From Hemibagrus wyckioides (Eukaryota; Chordata; Actinopteri; Siluriformes; Bagridae): a stretch of DNA of 64,000 nt. Numbering within the stretch: the first letter of the stretch is position 1; each line of letters begins with the position of its first letter. Shown in pieces: positions 46,720 to 61,400 of the stretch. Made by a program: the position numbers and the translations under genes. Under the pieces are notes generated by a model, which saw nothing but the letters and a program-made list of their open reading frames with translations, was not told the DNA's origin and ran no database searches. Where the stretch lies: positions 12,251,001 to 12,315,000 of the forward strand of contig NC_080727.1 of NCBI RefSeq assembly GCF_019097595.1, read 5' to 3'.

Positions 46720-47570
46720 CACCCCTGACCTCTCTGTTCTAATAAGTAAAAATAATAAAGGTTCTATTCTCATTTGTCAATTAAGCTAGGCTAATTCATA
46801 CAATCAAAACACAAGAAAAGAAATAAATCCCCCAGTTATAAAATACATACATACAGCAACTACAGCACAGCTTCATTTGTTTTCATGAGGAAGTGAATAT
46901 GTGGAATTATAATTAGGATCGATATTCATGGTAACCAGGTTTAAGTACAACACCTGAAAATATTATTTAATATTCATACACATTTAATGCTTATTACCCA
47001 AGCAGGCAGTGAGACTCATTCAGATTCAATCAAAACTAGAACTCCAGTGAACAAAACCAGGTTTATAACCTGGAATAGAACAAAATTAATGGCAAAAAAA
47101 GAGATTATTGTTTAATGAGCTTAATTTCACACTGAAAATAGGAGATTTTTTTGAAGTATATTTATTCAAAGACAATACAAAACCCATTATCATTATAATT
47201 CTTCACCAAGGGTAATGCTAGATTCTGAAGCTGAGAAATGAAGCTGAGATTCATTAGTGAACGCTACACATATTTTAGAGACACTTTACAGCACTGATTG
47301 TTTAGTTTAATGTTAAATATTGTTCTTCGCTCCATATTGGTGTTCTAATGTCCACGCTGCACCTAATTTAATTAAATATTTACTTCTTCCTTTCTGATAC
47401 TTATTTCCAGTAGCGGTTGCTGAAGTGACATTTGCTCACATTGCACAATTCTGTACTTTCTTTAGAAGAAGCAGAACTTATTATATACAGCTGTGTTACT
47501 TTACCCTTGCCCTAATGTACTCTTGACAGTTTTCATTAGTAAAAACAATATTGTTTAACTGGATTAACTT
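46720..47570. other. intergenic, no feature seen
   Basis: AT-rich, no coding signal. Confidence 0.4.
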
Positions 47571-47574
47571 GACC

Positions 47575-47695
47575 TGTCCAGGTTGTACCCCTGCCTTTTG
47601 CCCTATGTGGGCTGAGATAGGCTCCAGCAGACCCCCGTGACCCTAATTAGGAATAAGCGGGTATAGACAATGGATGGATGGATGGATGGATTAAC
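47575..47695 (+). repeat. dispersed teleost repeat tail with (GGAT)n
   Basis: GAGATAGGCTCCAGCAGACC, AATAAGCGGGTATAGACAAT and (GGAT)n form a common fish retroposon-type tail. Confidence 0.55.
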
Positions 47696-48066
47696 TTTAT
47701 TATTTGGACTAGAGCCATACTGAATTATTGGATCTAAAGACATTTTTTTGGAGGATGGGGCAGTAAGCAGTGACTTAGATCGAGGAGATCAACTCTGTGG
47801 TATCAGATCCCAAATAAAACAGAAAGATCATCTGGTTTAGGATACTCGTTTAAATTAGAAATACAGAAGGATGTTTTCGTCTCTTGGCTGTTCAACGTGC
47901 CAGACTATATGTAGATTTCCTAAATTTACCTGTGAATTTTCTTTGTTTTCAAATCACAGAACATTAATAGATCACGATGATGACTGAGTCATAAACACCT
48001 CATAGATTTGGAATTCTGAACATTTAAATCAGCTCCGTTTCCTTTTCCTGCAATCAGAGACATCCA

Positions 48067-48597
48067 TTATACACTGATCAGGCATAACATTATGACCACT
48101 GAGAGGTGAGGTGAATAACACTGATTATCTCCTCATCATGGCACCTGTTAGTGGGTGGGATATATTAGGCAGCAAGTGAACATTTTGTCCTCAAAGTTGA
48201 TGTGTTAGAAGCAGGAAAAATGGGCAAATGCGATGGCTAGACGACTGGATGAGAGCATCCAGAACTGCAGCTCTTGTGGGGTGTTCCCGGCCTGCAGTGG
48301 TCAGTGTCTATCAAAAGTGGTCCAAGGAAGGAACAGTGGTGAACCAGGGACAGAGTCATGGGCAGCCAAGGCTCATTGATGCACATGGGGAGTGAAGGCT
48401 GGCCCGTGTGATCCGATCCAACAGACGAGCTACTGTTGCTCAAACTGCTGAAGAAGTTAATGCTGGTTCTGATAGAAAGGTGTCAGAATACACAGTGCAT
48501 CACAGGTCAGAGCTGTTCTGGCAGCAAAAAAGGGACCGACAAAATATTAGGTAGATGGTCATAATTTTATGCCTTATCTGTATTACATGTATTACAT
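48067..48597 (+). mobile_element. Tc1-like transposon, 5' half with both ends
   Basis: The left end, ACACTGATCAGGCATAACAT then TATGACCA, is mirrored on the right by TGGTCATAATTTTATGCC near 48557-48575. Between lies sequence resembling the N-terminal half of a Tc1 transposase gene; the C-terminal half is deleted. Confidence 0.6.
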
Positions 48598-48599
48598 CC

Positions 48600-49095
48600 T
48601 TCAAGTGTCTTGCCAATGGAAAAAAGAAATCGTTATGAAGAATGATGTGTTCAGCAAAAAGATTGACCACTCTCCTCTGATGTCAAGCTGATCTCCTGTG
48701 GGGAAGCATGAGGAGTAAATTATGTAAACATCTTAAACGACTGTATGTCAAAGTATCATAGTTCTGATCATGTAAGTTACTTTTCTTTTTTTTGACATTT
48801 TCCCTGTTCTCTGTAGTCAATAAGAGGATTCTCCTTTAAAAGGAAAGCAGTCTGTGGATCATCCTGCACCACACAAGCTGAATTGCTGCCACTGTTTTTT
48901 AGGTAGAATGATACGTGAGTGACAGAGGATTTTAATAAATATCTCTAAAAGGCTCTGAAAAATAAATAGGTACATATTTACATATTTATATGATGCCATG
49001 ATAAAGTATGTATTTACATTATGTTGGGCTATGTTCATGAAATAAATCTGTAATGTCCTGTGAACACACTATAACTATAATACGCATGTTTGCTG
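48600..49095. other. intergenic, no feature seen
   Basis: No recognisable gene or repeat. Confidence 0.4.
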
Positions 49096-49099
49096 GTGC

Positions 49100-49436
49100 T
49101 GTTTGTTTTGGTATGCTTTACAAAAAGAAAGGCCTGAGCAGCAGTGCAGGTGTTGCAGCGGAAATAAAACCTGTCTACTGTCTGTCTTTGGAAAGAACAG
49201 AAGCTCAGTATGGAATACGCAAATGACAGAGATGGAGCAAGTGATAGGCTTTCATGTGAGCTGCAGCGCCTCAGCTGTGAGGGGAAGTCGCAAGCAGCGC
49301 TCACTTGTCAGCCGACAAACAGCCTCTCACACAGAAACAGACACACATGCACGCACACACACACACACACACACACAAGCTAGTGAAATCAGTCTGTGAA
49401 TCTGTGAATCAGGCACAGCAGGAGCCCACTACCATC
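49100..49436 (+). promoter_or_regulatory. presumed 5' UTR/promoter of the FYB gene
   Basis: A purine-rich site GAGGGGAAGT at 49279-49288 resembles an ETS/PU.1 element, which would suit a blood-cell gene. An (AC)n tract lies at 49353-49378. The transcription start cannot be placed. Confidence 0.3.
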
Positions 49437-52400
49437 ATGGTAAGTGAAGTGTTCACCTTTTTTCCTGGTTTGTTTAGGAGCAGCTTCTCAGTGCTTCTGT
49501 GGACTTGATAAAGCTCAGTGAATTGGACAGCACAGTGGACATCGTATGTGTAGTGCTGACACTGCTTTCTTTTTGTCTGGCACTAAATTATATGACAATT
49601 GTATTGATGCCACTTTGCCTAAAGGAAGTATTGTCAAGTTACATGGCATGTGTTTGACAAAATGCATAGAGGGTGTTTTAAACATCTATTTCAGCCAAGT
49701 GTCCCTTATGTGACAAGCTGAAACTGGTTTGGAAGTTCTGAGGGGTGTTTTTGCAATATCAAACGGTATTGTGTAAGCCAGCGAAGTTTTTCTGCTTGCT
49801 TCATGAACAAGTGTTCCTCTTTGCTTTTAACACTGTCTACTCTCATACAATTTTCCAGCTCTGTTCTCACTGCCAGTGTATATACACTCGTCTGGCTGTG
49901 TTCTGACCAACACTAATGTACTGGTTAGTGGTTACTTGCACTGGGTCGATTGTAATCGTAGACCTGTATTAGTATTGCACACTGATTTAGGCAGTTTCTT
50001 TAAGCAAGTCCTCATGGGTAAAATGTTAACATGGAAACAGTATCAGGAGACACGGGAATGTCCCTTTCCTTGTTTCCTTAAAAAAATTTTTAGTAGAATG
50101 TGTAAAGGTTCAGAGTTTAAGTTGATAGTACATTAAAAAACGTTAAAAATGTTAACGCTTTCAGCTGAACATTAAGTAGTTGAAGTTCTATAATATAGGG
50201 GGCTTCATAATTTGAGTGGAAATTATGGTGTATTATATAAAGGCCAAATTCGTTTCCCCTCCAAGTGCTCCTTTTAATAACACCTTCATCTCGTCACACT
50301 TTTTCCTTTAACATTATTATAGGATCTGAGAGCGGTTCACGCTGTTTTCTGGGACACCATGTACAAAGATCTAAACTGCTGAATTCTCGACTCAGACGAT
50401 GTTGACTGAATTTTCTGTAACAGCCTGTCTGACAGGAGTACAGCTACAAATCACAGCGTTTTATTACTGCATTCGTTATTGTTTCCATAGTAACAGATGC
50501 ACAGGGACTTGATAATGAAGGAGTGAACAAAATATGCGCTGTTATTTGACACGGAAAAACGTAACAGTTTATATGATGACGGTTTTCTGTAAGCCGTTTT
50601 TTCTGGAAGGAGTCTCCAGTATCAGCACCTTGTAACAATCAGAGGTAAAGCTCTAACTTTACGTTTTGTGCCACAGTGAAGTCTTATATGGTCTTAAATA
50701 TTTATTGGGTATTGTATAGTGGCAGTTATAATAATTCAAGTGCAATAAAAAAAACGAATTGACATGCAGCTGCTTTGATCGCATGAAGACCTTATGGGGA
50801 GAATAATATTACTGTAAGTCTATTTCTGTCTGTTTCCTCTATCTCTTAAAATTCTAACACAAGCTGCTGTAGCATCTAAAAAGTGAGAATTCACTCTATT
50901 TATGTGGGAAACCACTGATACCGGCATGACCAGCAGAACAAGGATCAAACACAAGCAAGACAAGGTCTGGCCTTTACATGAAAAAGGCTGAGGGAAGTGT
51001 GTTCATTTTACTATGCTGTGACTCAAACATTTTTGTCCAGGCTACAGGAAGTACATAACCCACTCTCGTTATAGCAACAGTGATAGTGTAATTGATGTTG
51101 ACTAATTCCTGTTCCTATGTCAAACACCAAACTTCTGTTTTCTAACAGTCCGGTCTGTGGTCAATAGGGCAAGAATGCTTTTCCTGAGCTTATCTGTACT
51201 TCCTGGTGTCCCACAGTGCTCATTATCCAAGGGTGCGTCAGTGCACCTGTCCAGCTGCCACTTCAGACCTGATAACCGGGTCTGAGTGCCAACAAAGGAA
51301 CAAAATGAGGCTGCTGCCAGGACACCATGGAAGAGTGCATTATTGTTAGCACCATAAAGCTTTTCACATACTCCAAAATGTCATGTTATTTGCATGTTAA
51401 CATTAAAAATGACCAGACAAACTGGTCTAGCCATGAAAACTCTTCGAGACCTGTGACAAACAGAGTGACGTTTTGAACATGCATTAATAACTATGCTACA
51501 CTTCACACGGCTCTACTGTTCATGACACAGCTGCTGGTTATACCAGTTAAAAGAGCAGGTTCACTCGACTCATCACCAGTGTGGTAAGACTGTGGTGCAC
51601 TGGCTCAAGCCATGTTCCCAACAACCAATCACTGAGTCACCAATTAGTGACCAATTAGTGATCTTCCACTGAATTAATACTACAATTAATAGTTAGAGAC
51701 ACTGAAGTGTCATCCATAAGAAATGCTGCCATCTGCAAAGCCACCCTCTCTTTTATACTGTGGTGCTTGAAAGTTTTTTTTAACCCTTTAGAATTTTCTT
51801 CATTTCTGTATAAATATGCCCTAAAACATCATCAGATTTTCACAAGTTTAAAAATAGACAAAGTCAACCCAATCAAACAAAGGAGACAAAAATATTATTC
51901 CTAGTTATTTATTTATTCAGAAAAATGATCCACTGTTATGTATCTGTGGTTGGAAAAAGTATGTGAACCTCTAGGATTATCAGTTCATTTGAAAGTCAAA
52001 TGAAAGTCCATCTGTTTTCAATTAATGGGATGTCAATCAGGTGTCAGTGAGTGCCCTGTTTTATTTAAAGCCTGATCTTCACAACAGGTGTTTGTGGAAG
52101 TGTATCATGGCACGAACAAATGAGATTTATGATGACCTCAGAAAAAGAGCTAAAGGCTGTTGAAGGAGTTTGGACTCCACAATCCACAGTCAGACATATT
52201 ATGTACAATCCAGCCTCCCCAGGAGTGGTCCACCAACAATGATCACTCCGCGAACAAGGCGTGTAACAGGCCATGAGTTCACAAAGGAACCCAGGGTAAC
52301 TACTCTCTTATGTTGGCTAATGTTAATGTTAATCAGGAGATGATGGGCACTGATGAACCTTGGTGTGCATGGCAGATTTGCAAGGAGCAAGCCACTACTA

Positions 52401-55400
52401 TACACTACACTAATTTTTGGTTTAAATGCGATGCATAAAGAGATGTGGTAGCTTAGTGGTTAAGGCATTGGACTACTAACCAGTAGGTTGTGAGTTCAAA
52501 TCCAGCATCCACCAAGCTGCCACTGCTGGGCCCCTGAACAAGGCCCTTAACACTCAGTTGTTAAAAAGATGAAATGCAAGCTGCTCTGGATAAATGACAG
52601 AAATGTAAGTGTTCTGTTTGGAGAAAGGAAAACACTGCATTCCAGCATATCCCAACTGTGAAACATGTGGCAGTGTCATGGCTTTGCTGCATTTGGCCCA
52701 AGATGAGTTCACATCATTGATGGAACAATGAATTCAGAATTATATCAGCATGTTTTAAAGGGCATCTCAGGTCAGGACATCTGTCCACAGTTAAAGAAGT
52801 TAACGTTCAGGTCAAAGTCCTGACCTTAATCTAATAGACGTGTTGTGGACCTGTGGACCTGAAGCAAGCAGTTCATGTAGGGAAGCCCACCAACAGAAGC
52901 TGTTCTGTATTGAGGAATAAGCTGAAATTCTTCCAAGCCGTTGTACAGGACTGATCGATAGTGACCGGAAACGTTTACTTGCAGTTATTGCTCTACAAGG
53001 GGGTCAAACAGCAGATACTGAAAAGAAAGGTTTAAATACTTTTGCCACTCACATATATGTAATACTATATCACTTTTCTCAGTAAATAAATGATAATATT
53101 TTTGTGTCATTTGTTTGATCGGTTTCATTTTGTCTACTTGAGTAAAAATCTGATCATCTTTATGCAGAAATATAGAAAGGTTTCTTGCTGTAGCCCAAGT
53201 GGGTCAGCCAGGCTTCTTCATTTATCTACATAATACAGAGGAAATAGTGCTTTTTAAAATCACCTAAAGAAACATTTTTTTTACTTGGTTAAAATCATAA
53301 CAGATTCTAAATGATAAAAAGTTATTAACTATGTTCCACTTTTTAATCATATATGGAATCTTCAAGCAAATATCTTTCTTCCTGAAGCAATTGAAAAAAA
53401 CAAAAAACAAAAGACACAGAACAAAGTGACATTTCTTTCTTGTAGACAGGTCATCTGCAAAAACCATCATAGGTTTCAGTTCAGATAACACATTTGTCAT
53501 TGGTTGAAAACAGTAGAGCTTCCTGCTAGTATAGTTAATGTGTTTAATTTACCCAGTTCCTGTGTGCTCACGGTCAGAGCTGCACAGGAGTCTACAGAAG
53601 AGAAGGTAAAATTCTTTTTTTAACAATGGATGCTTTTCTAGTTGTGTAATGAAGGTCATTTTTAAGGTCATTTCTGGCAATGTAAAGGCTTTTGTAACTA
53701 CAATTATGAACGAGGTCTAGCATAGTGCATATATAAAAGAAAAGGATATATAATACAGATAAGAAAACTCTGATAAGGACAGAGATGAGTAGAGGAATTG
53801 TACATCTCATGTTGTATTGAAAACATGCCTCTAATGGACGTTTTTTCCTCCAGTTTTTATTGAACTAGTCTTTTAATTGGTATCATTATTGAAGATGTAA
53901 ATTTGTGATAAATGCACAATGGCTTTTTGTGTTTCCTACTTCTATTTCTAATTCTCTTACTCTTGGTCTGTGTCCATTTGCAGGACAACAAATCAGATGT
54001 GAAAGCCATTCGGGCTCGTTTTCAGACTGCAGGTGTCTCAAGTGAAGGAAGTACTGCTGTTCCTGCTGCTCCTACTCCTGCTGTTGCACGTCCAAAAACC
54101 GCTGTCCACCCAACCCTATCAGGGCCCATGGTGCCGTCCAAGAAACCTGCTCTGGAGGCCTGCCTCTCGGGCGGTTCTGCTGCTGCTAACTCCACCACCC
54201 CTAAACCCAGCTACTTGAAGAACATAGCCTCCAACAACAGTGCATCAGAGTCGCGGGAGTCTCCAAAGCCTAAATCCATCGCCAGCAGGTTTGAGAATGC
54301 GATTGCAAACGAAGATAGCAAACCCCCTTTTGCTAAACCCTTGAAACCCAAACCACCAGACTCCAACCAGAACGGTGAATCCAAGCCAAAGCTACCGTTA
54401 CAGAAGCCGCTGATAACAGAGGTCAAGAACACGTTCCCCAAGCCACCACCTGTGACAGCCAAACCTTTCAAGACCACCAAAACTGAGAACAATGAAAGCA
54501 CTGGTATCGCCAGCCATACCCCAGCAAAAATAGCCATGATTCCTAAACCAAAGAGTGCCATCAATGTACTTCGGCAGCAGCCAGAAGACGGCAAGGAGGA
54601 GGATCAGCTGGCAAAACCGTTCTCGCGCGCAAATCTTAACAATTCCAGCTTCCGTGCTGCCCAAAATCTCTTCAGCAAGGCAGAAGAAGCAGCAAAGGAA
54701 GAGTCGAAATCTGAAAGCTCAAAAGAATTGCAAGCGGGAGGCCCTGTGGTCCCACAAAGTAAACCTGCCTTCAAGACCAAACCCTCTGGATTTAATGCAC
54801 AAACAGTGAAAGATGATCCTTCAGCCCCAAAAAGAAATCCATTAACTAACATTCTTGCTCTCGGCAGTCCGCCAAGCAAACCTAACAGACCACCCAAAGT
54901 CAACCTTGAGAAGTTCAAGAAGGGCGCTGAAACTCCAGGTGAGGGTGAGTGCAAAATTGAGCTGTTCTTGTCATTCGACAGTCTGAGAGATTAAACTAAT
55001 TGCTAAGAGCTTTTTTTTTTTTTTGCTAGGCATTTTTTATTATCATGCACAGCTAAGTAAGATATATTTCACTTTTCCATTTACACCAGTCCAAGCTACC
55101 AGTACCAATACACCCTTAATATAAACCAGTATTGTAAATGAAACAAAATAGCATCAAGCCAGTGGACAGAATAGTTTCTGATATCAACTTCCTCTTTGCC
55201 CTTCAAGATGGGAGTGTACATCACATGGTCTAGTGTGACATCCTCTAATGTTCACAACTTCTCATTATGTGATGACCCAGAATGTTCTGTGGTTTAAGAT
55301 CTATTTACAGGCTCCTAGCTCCATCACCTCGACTTAGACAGCTCTTGTTTTTCATGTACACTTTCACAAGCCCTGCAGTCACAATATATTCAAACCTTAT

Positions 55401-58400
55401 GAATTATTAGGCCATAATTTAGATGATACACAAACTTCAGGTTTATTGCCATCCTAGTTTTAAAGCCTTGTTTAAAAGTAATACTGTTCTCACTGCATAA
55501 ACATTTAACTTCCTTATTTGTCATTGTATTGTCAGCTGAAGCACAAAAACTGGGAAGCACAAAACGGGAACAAAGTTGAGAGAAAGCTTTCGTCTTTAGT
55601 CTGCTTCAGTGTGAATACAACTATAACAGAGCTCAGCTGGTCTGGGGTTGCCAGTTCTAGCTAATTTCACCAATACTGTCAGCAAAGACACTCTACACTC
55701 TATTTCTCTTGGGCTGATACCAGACAACGGACACAAGCACTAGTAAATTATTTTCTCCCCGTTCATACCTGGTCATTTTATTCCTCTTTTATCTGGATTG
55801 AATCCTGATAAGATTTTACGCGCATGTAAATACACTTGGAGACAAATGAATCTCCGTTCAGACTGACTGAAATCTGATTAGTTGTTTCAATATCTTAATC
55901 TAAATCACTTTATTACATCATTGTTCCCTTATTATTTTTTATTTATTTGTTATTTGTTTATGTGTGGGTTTTTTTTGCTTTATGAAGATGCTTGCTGTAT
56001 GAGTTTAAAGTGCTCATGCATCACTTTTTGGGAGAAGGGCCTTAACCATGCTCAAAGTTTTTGCGAACTCTGTACTGCAAAAATTAGCCATAGTAAATAT
56101 ATCACAATACCAGATATTTACTACATCAATTACTAATTTTTAACCTTCGTTATAATCTCATATTTCAATTCTACCATAAACTGATCTGGATCCAGTTTAA
56201 TGTTATACTTGATACTATGCCATCAACACAATAGATATAATAATAATACTATAAAACTTGATCATATTCATAGTATGTTATTAATGACTCACCTTGTACA
56301 ATACAATAGCTTAAAAGTGAACACATATAAAGTGTTTGTTTAGAGACAACTAAGGATATTGCAGTCCCATCTAATCAGCTGACAACACTACTACTAGCGT
56401 GCTGAACTCACTAGCAGTGCTAGAAGTTGAAAAAAAGGTCAACAAAATAGATGAGGTCTCAGTATTAAACTGTTTTCTAATTTGTTTGGCCAACATGCTA
56501 TCTTCCACCAATAAATTAACACACTCACTTTCACCTGTGTGGACACACACATACATAACTTATATTGTTCACTATTTATTGCACTACTTCAACCCTGTTA
56601 TTATTTCAGTACGCTGCTATGTTTATATTTATGTCTATGCCTATTTCTATTTGCACTACCTCAACTGCTGCTACTCTGTACATCATTTCATTTTTATTCC
56701 ATTTCATTTTTTTTACATTTCACTACACATGTTCTTTTTTCTTTCGGCGATAAGTGACTTGTTCTTGTGTTGTCTTTTTCTTTTTGTACTTTTTCTTTTT
56801 GTACTGTTTTTGCACTGTATTGTCTTTGCACTGTTAGCACCTAGTTGCACACTTTGCACTTTATGTGGCTAGGACATAAACCTTGGTCCTAGCTCTGTGT
56901 TGTTTTTTTTTCATATTTTGACTTTTATGTTGTATGTTTATGGAGCACCAGGTCCTGGAAAAACGTTGTTTCATTTCACTATGTATGTGAGCTTCAGTTT
57001 ATGTTCATATGAAACATCAGACTGAGGAAATAATGTCTTTGAGACTTTAACTGTGGTATGGTTGTTGGTGCCGAAAATTAAAATGAACTGACTGACTGAC
57101 CAAAATCTGTAGGGATTTCATTAGCTTGCTAACCTTAACCCTTAAATATTACCCTGAGCATTACCTATGGCTGTAGCAGCACTTAGATATAGAGATATAT
57201 TTACACAAGAAGTCATTTAAGTAAATGTAATTTACTATAGAGTGCACACAGAAAGATCTGGCTAGCTCAATCCAGCTAGCTAGTGGCTTACCTATGCTAT
57301 GCTTATTTCTAAAGGTTGGAGCTGCGAAATGCTGATATTGCCTGTTTCATTTGAAGCATGTAAAGCTGAAAGATTTTGGATATTTTTTTTTGGCCAGAGA
57401 TCTATCCAAGGATCATCTTTTGTCACTAACAATCGGCTAACAATTCTAACTGGGGTTAAATGGACTTTTTATTTTTTTTGCAATTTCAGGTATGATATCA
57501 TGAAGTGGATTAATTCTGAAGTCTACACACTATGATTTAATTGTATTAAATTACAGTGACCTGTATGTGTACTCATGTACCATAACGAAAGTACATGTAG
57601 TTTGTTAGTTTCCGTCTCTGTATTTATACTGTATCACATACACACTTATTTAATAATATTATAGTTAATTCTGGTAGCATAATGTCTCATGAAGATTTAA
57701 TGCATGCGGTTAATATGCCTTAAGTCAAGTCAAGAAGCTTTTCAACCATATATATTGTCATTTCAACCATATATGGCTAATGCAGTAGTGAAATAAAACT
57801 ACGTTTCTCCATGATCGCACACTCTTTCACACAATTTAGAGATGACCATCTGCCTACAACAAAGGAAATCCCCGAAGCATGGGGAGAACCTACAAACACC
57901 ATACACAATGCAAAGGTCAAAATGAAACCCCCAACCCCTGAGGGTGAGGCAAACATGCTAACCACTAAACCTCTGTGCCCTGTGCACTTTTATTGAAAAA
58001 ATAATAATCTGACTGCTCTGACAACTTTAGGAGGTCTTTCATCCAGGTTATGCAAGTGTAAATGCCAACCCAAACCCCCAACGGATGACGAACAAGCTAC
58101 AAGAATACAAAAGCCTGTAAAATGTTAGCGAGTTTCAAAACAACACAGAAAATCACACCTTTTTTTATGCAGCAACCATCTAATTAATAAAGCAACCACA
58201 AACACTGGAAGTGTAATGAAAGCAATAAGAGCTATTGTACTGCTGACACTGTGACCGTTTGTAATCAGCTTTTACTCTGCTCTAATAGAAATATAAGCAT
58301 TCTAAGTGAGCTTTTTTTTCTTTTCAGGACCTGAAATAAAGAAGGGAGGCTCTCTCGCTCCTCCTCCTCCTCCAGCATCACACCCCAGCAGCCAAGCAGC

Positions 58401-61400
58401 TCCAACTTTGCCCCCAAGGCCTCCAGGACCCATGTCAGTAACATCCTAACACATGTTTAATTCAGAATATATAGTCTGAAATCAAATTTAAAGTACGCAC
58501 ATACACACACTGCCAGCCTGTAGGTATGTATAAATGAGCCCATTTTTGTTGATCTGTTTGTACATTCCAAAAGCATAGTTTATTTGTACCCTAAACACAA
58601 TAATCTGGTGTTACATGTGCATTACATGCTGTATATTCAGAACAAAAGCTCTGCATTAACACAATGTTCACATTTACGCTACTTGGAAGACGCCCTTATC
58701 CAGAACAACTTACAATTTATCTCATTTTATACAACTGAGCAACTGAGGGCAAGGGCCTTGGGTTAAGGGTGGTGGGAGCTCAAGTGGTTAAGGCTCTGGG
58801 CCATTGACTGGGAGATCAGGGTTCAAGCCCCAGCACTGGCAAGCTGCTACTGTTTGGCCCTTGAGCCTCAACCCACCCTGCTCCAGGGGCATTGTATCAT
58901 GGCTGACCCTGCACTCTAACCCCAACCCACAGGGATGGGATATGCGAAGAATTTCACTGTGCAGTAATTTATATGTGACAAATAAAAGACAACTTAACGA
59001 CAGCTCGGTGGACCTGGAATTCAAACTCAGAACCATCCAATCAGTAGTCCAACACCTTAACCACTAAGCTACCACATTCCCTGATATAAATAAACATACG
59101 CACCAGTGCACTGCGCATGTGCACAGGGTATTTCTGAACCCAAAAACACTTATTTGCAAAGGTTTACATGGCTCATTTTTTTCCTCTGTAGCAGATGGTT
59201 TCATACCTACACCATACCTCATGATCTGAACTAAATTTCATTTAGATTGAGCTCAATCGGATCAATTGAGGTGTTTGAGTTTTCAATTCAATTACATTAA
59301 AAACTGATTATTTGGCTGCACGTAAACGTACCTAATGCGGAGGTTTATTCATTTTTATTCACTATATAAGGAACAACACTTGGAGGCTTACTGCTATAGA
59401 AAACTAATCAACGATTGCATGTTGTGATATGGCCACAACATGAAGCAGAGTCACTCTTACCACCCTGAAGTTGAATAGTTTTCTAGAAAATCATGTCCCG
59501 AGTTTTTATTCCTTTCTTTTGCTAATATGTTTCAATTTTATCTTATGCATCTGCCACGCAAGTCACTAGCTAAAGAACCAGCTGTTACTATAAAATTAAT
59601 ATGAGTCAGAATTACTGTTATAGAAAATTCAGAATTTAGAATTTAACAATGCTGTGATAAAAAGAGCATTATTATTATTATTATTATATTTATTCTTTCT
59701 AATGCAGAGTCCAGCAAGAGGAGGAGTATGACGATGTGGGTGACCTGAGTGACTCATTTGGTGAGCTAACACAGCTAGCGCAGAACATTTTATAAACTGA
59801 AGGCTTTAGTATCAAATTTGAACATAAAAATCTACATTTGAAATATTCTCTAATGATTTGCGGATGATATGTGGGGTTTTTTTACGTTCTTGAAACGGCT
59901 TTTGAAACAAAAACACGGAAATGTCTGACATAACACACAATCACTTAGAGTAGTGCTGCTAGCATGAGTCATCTGTTGCTAAGCTCGCATACATAGGGAC
60001 ATACATACAAGGATGTTTTGCATTTTCTTTTTTGGTGTGTACATTTACACATAGATATGATTCCTATTCTATTAACAAAGTGCATATACACATTACATGT
60101 ACAAATCACTTTAAAAATCTACAGCGTATTTCTAATTTTGTTAGACAATGTGACAGTTTGGCATTGCAGTACCTAATACAGCTATTTTTGTTTCATGAAC
60201 GAAGACTTTGACCATTTAGTTAAATTCTAAATGGGCGAATCTGAGTTAAGCGAGCATTTAAAAAGAAGTGATTGAATCTGCACGTTTTTGTTTTTGCAGG
60301 TAAGGCAGGGCGACAAGACGAGGTAAGAACGGTGATGGTAACTGTATTTCTCTTTGTTAAATTTGACTGTGACGGTTGGTCTTCAATTACTGTCATCTGC
60401 ACAGGGAAGTGGAAGTGACGGGGAGACGTATGAGGAACTTGATGGATGGTAGGCTTGTTTTTTTTTTTTTTCCCTGACCACATGTAGTTCTGTTTCTGCT
60501 GATGAGAAGCAGGTGCTGATTAGCTTAGCATGCCGGTTTCACTGTGCCTATAGCACAAATGTGTCTTGGTATAAGAAGCAGATTTTTTAACCGCAGTACA
60601 CTCCAAAAAACCTACATCTGTTTCTGTGTTGGTGGTCACTTCAGGTCTGCACCCGAGGTGAAGGAGCAAGAAAAGAAACGGGAAAAGGAAGAGAAAAAGC
60701 GAGCGGAGCAAGAAAAGAAAGACCAGAAGGAACGAGAAAAAAAAGAACAAGAGGCCAGAAAGAAATTCAAAGTGAGGCCTGATCGGTCATTAAATGTATA
60801 AAAAATAAATAAAATGGCCATCATATGAAATGTTTATGTAATGTTTGCTTTCTGCAGCTGACTGGGCCCCTGAAAGTCATCCATAAAGTGAAAGCGAGAG
60901 TAGACTGTAAGGGCGGCAGGAATGACCTTAGCTTTAAACAGGGTGACTCGATTGATATCCTCCGGATTACAGACAACCCCGAGGGCCGATGGCTGGGCAG
61001 GACTCAAGACGGATCCTGTGAGTATCGCAAATCACATTTCTTTACTAATATTTCTGTATCTCTTTCTGTTTACAAACTAGATCATCATCTTAGGTGTTCT
61101 TCTCATCAGGATTGATAGTGAAACTGAGCAGATCTACACCTTAAAATCAATTATTTTACAGCACTACTGAATTCTCCATATAAATTAGGCACAAAATGTC
61201 CATATTAATTAGACACCAAATGTTTTCCATAACAACCTGTTGTTGTTTTTTTGTCTTATTAACATGAGAGGGAACATGAGAGGCTTGTTACTATAAAGCA
61301 ATAAAAGTAATAACAGGAGACAACTTGTTTAACTGACATGCCATAACATGAAATACAATAGGATATAGTGATGGATACAGTATGTCATGTCAGATAGTGT

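Noticed and set aside
54211..54954. Minus-strand frames inside FYB exon 2
   Set aside because: Shadows of the Lys/Pro-rich coding exon, whose frame joins with eleven other exons.
56399..56872. 157-codon hydrophobic frame in FYB intron 2
   Set aside because: It runs into the L2-like 3' UTR and is Tyr/Phe/Leu low complexity; not a gene.
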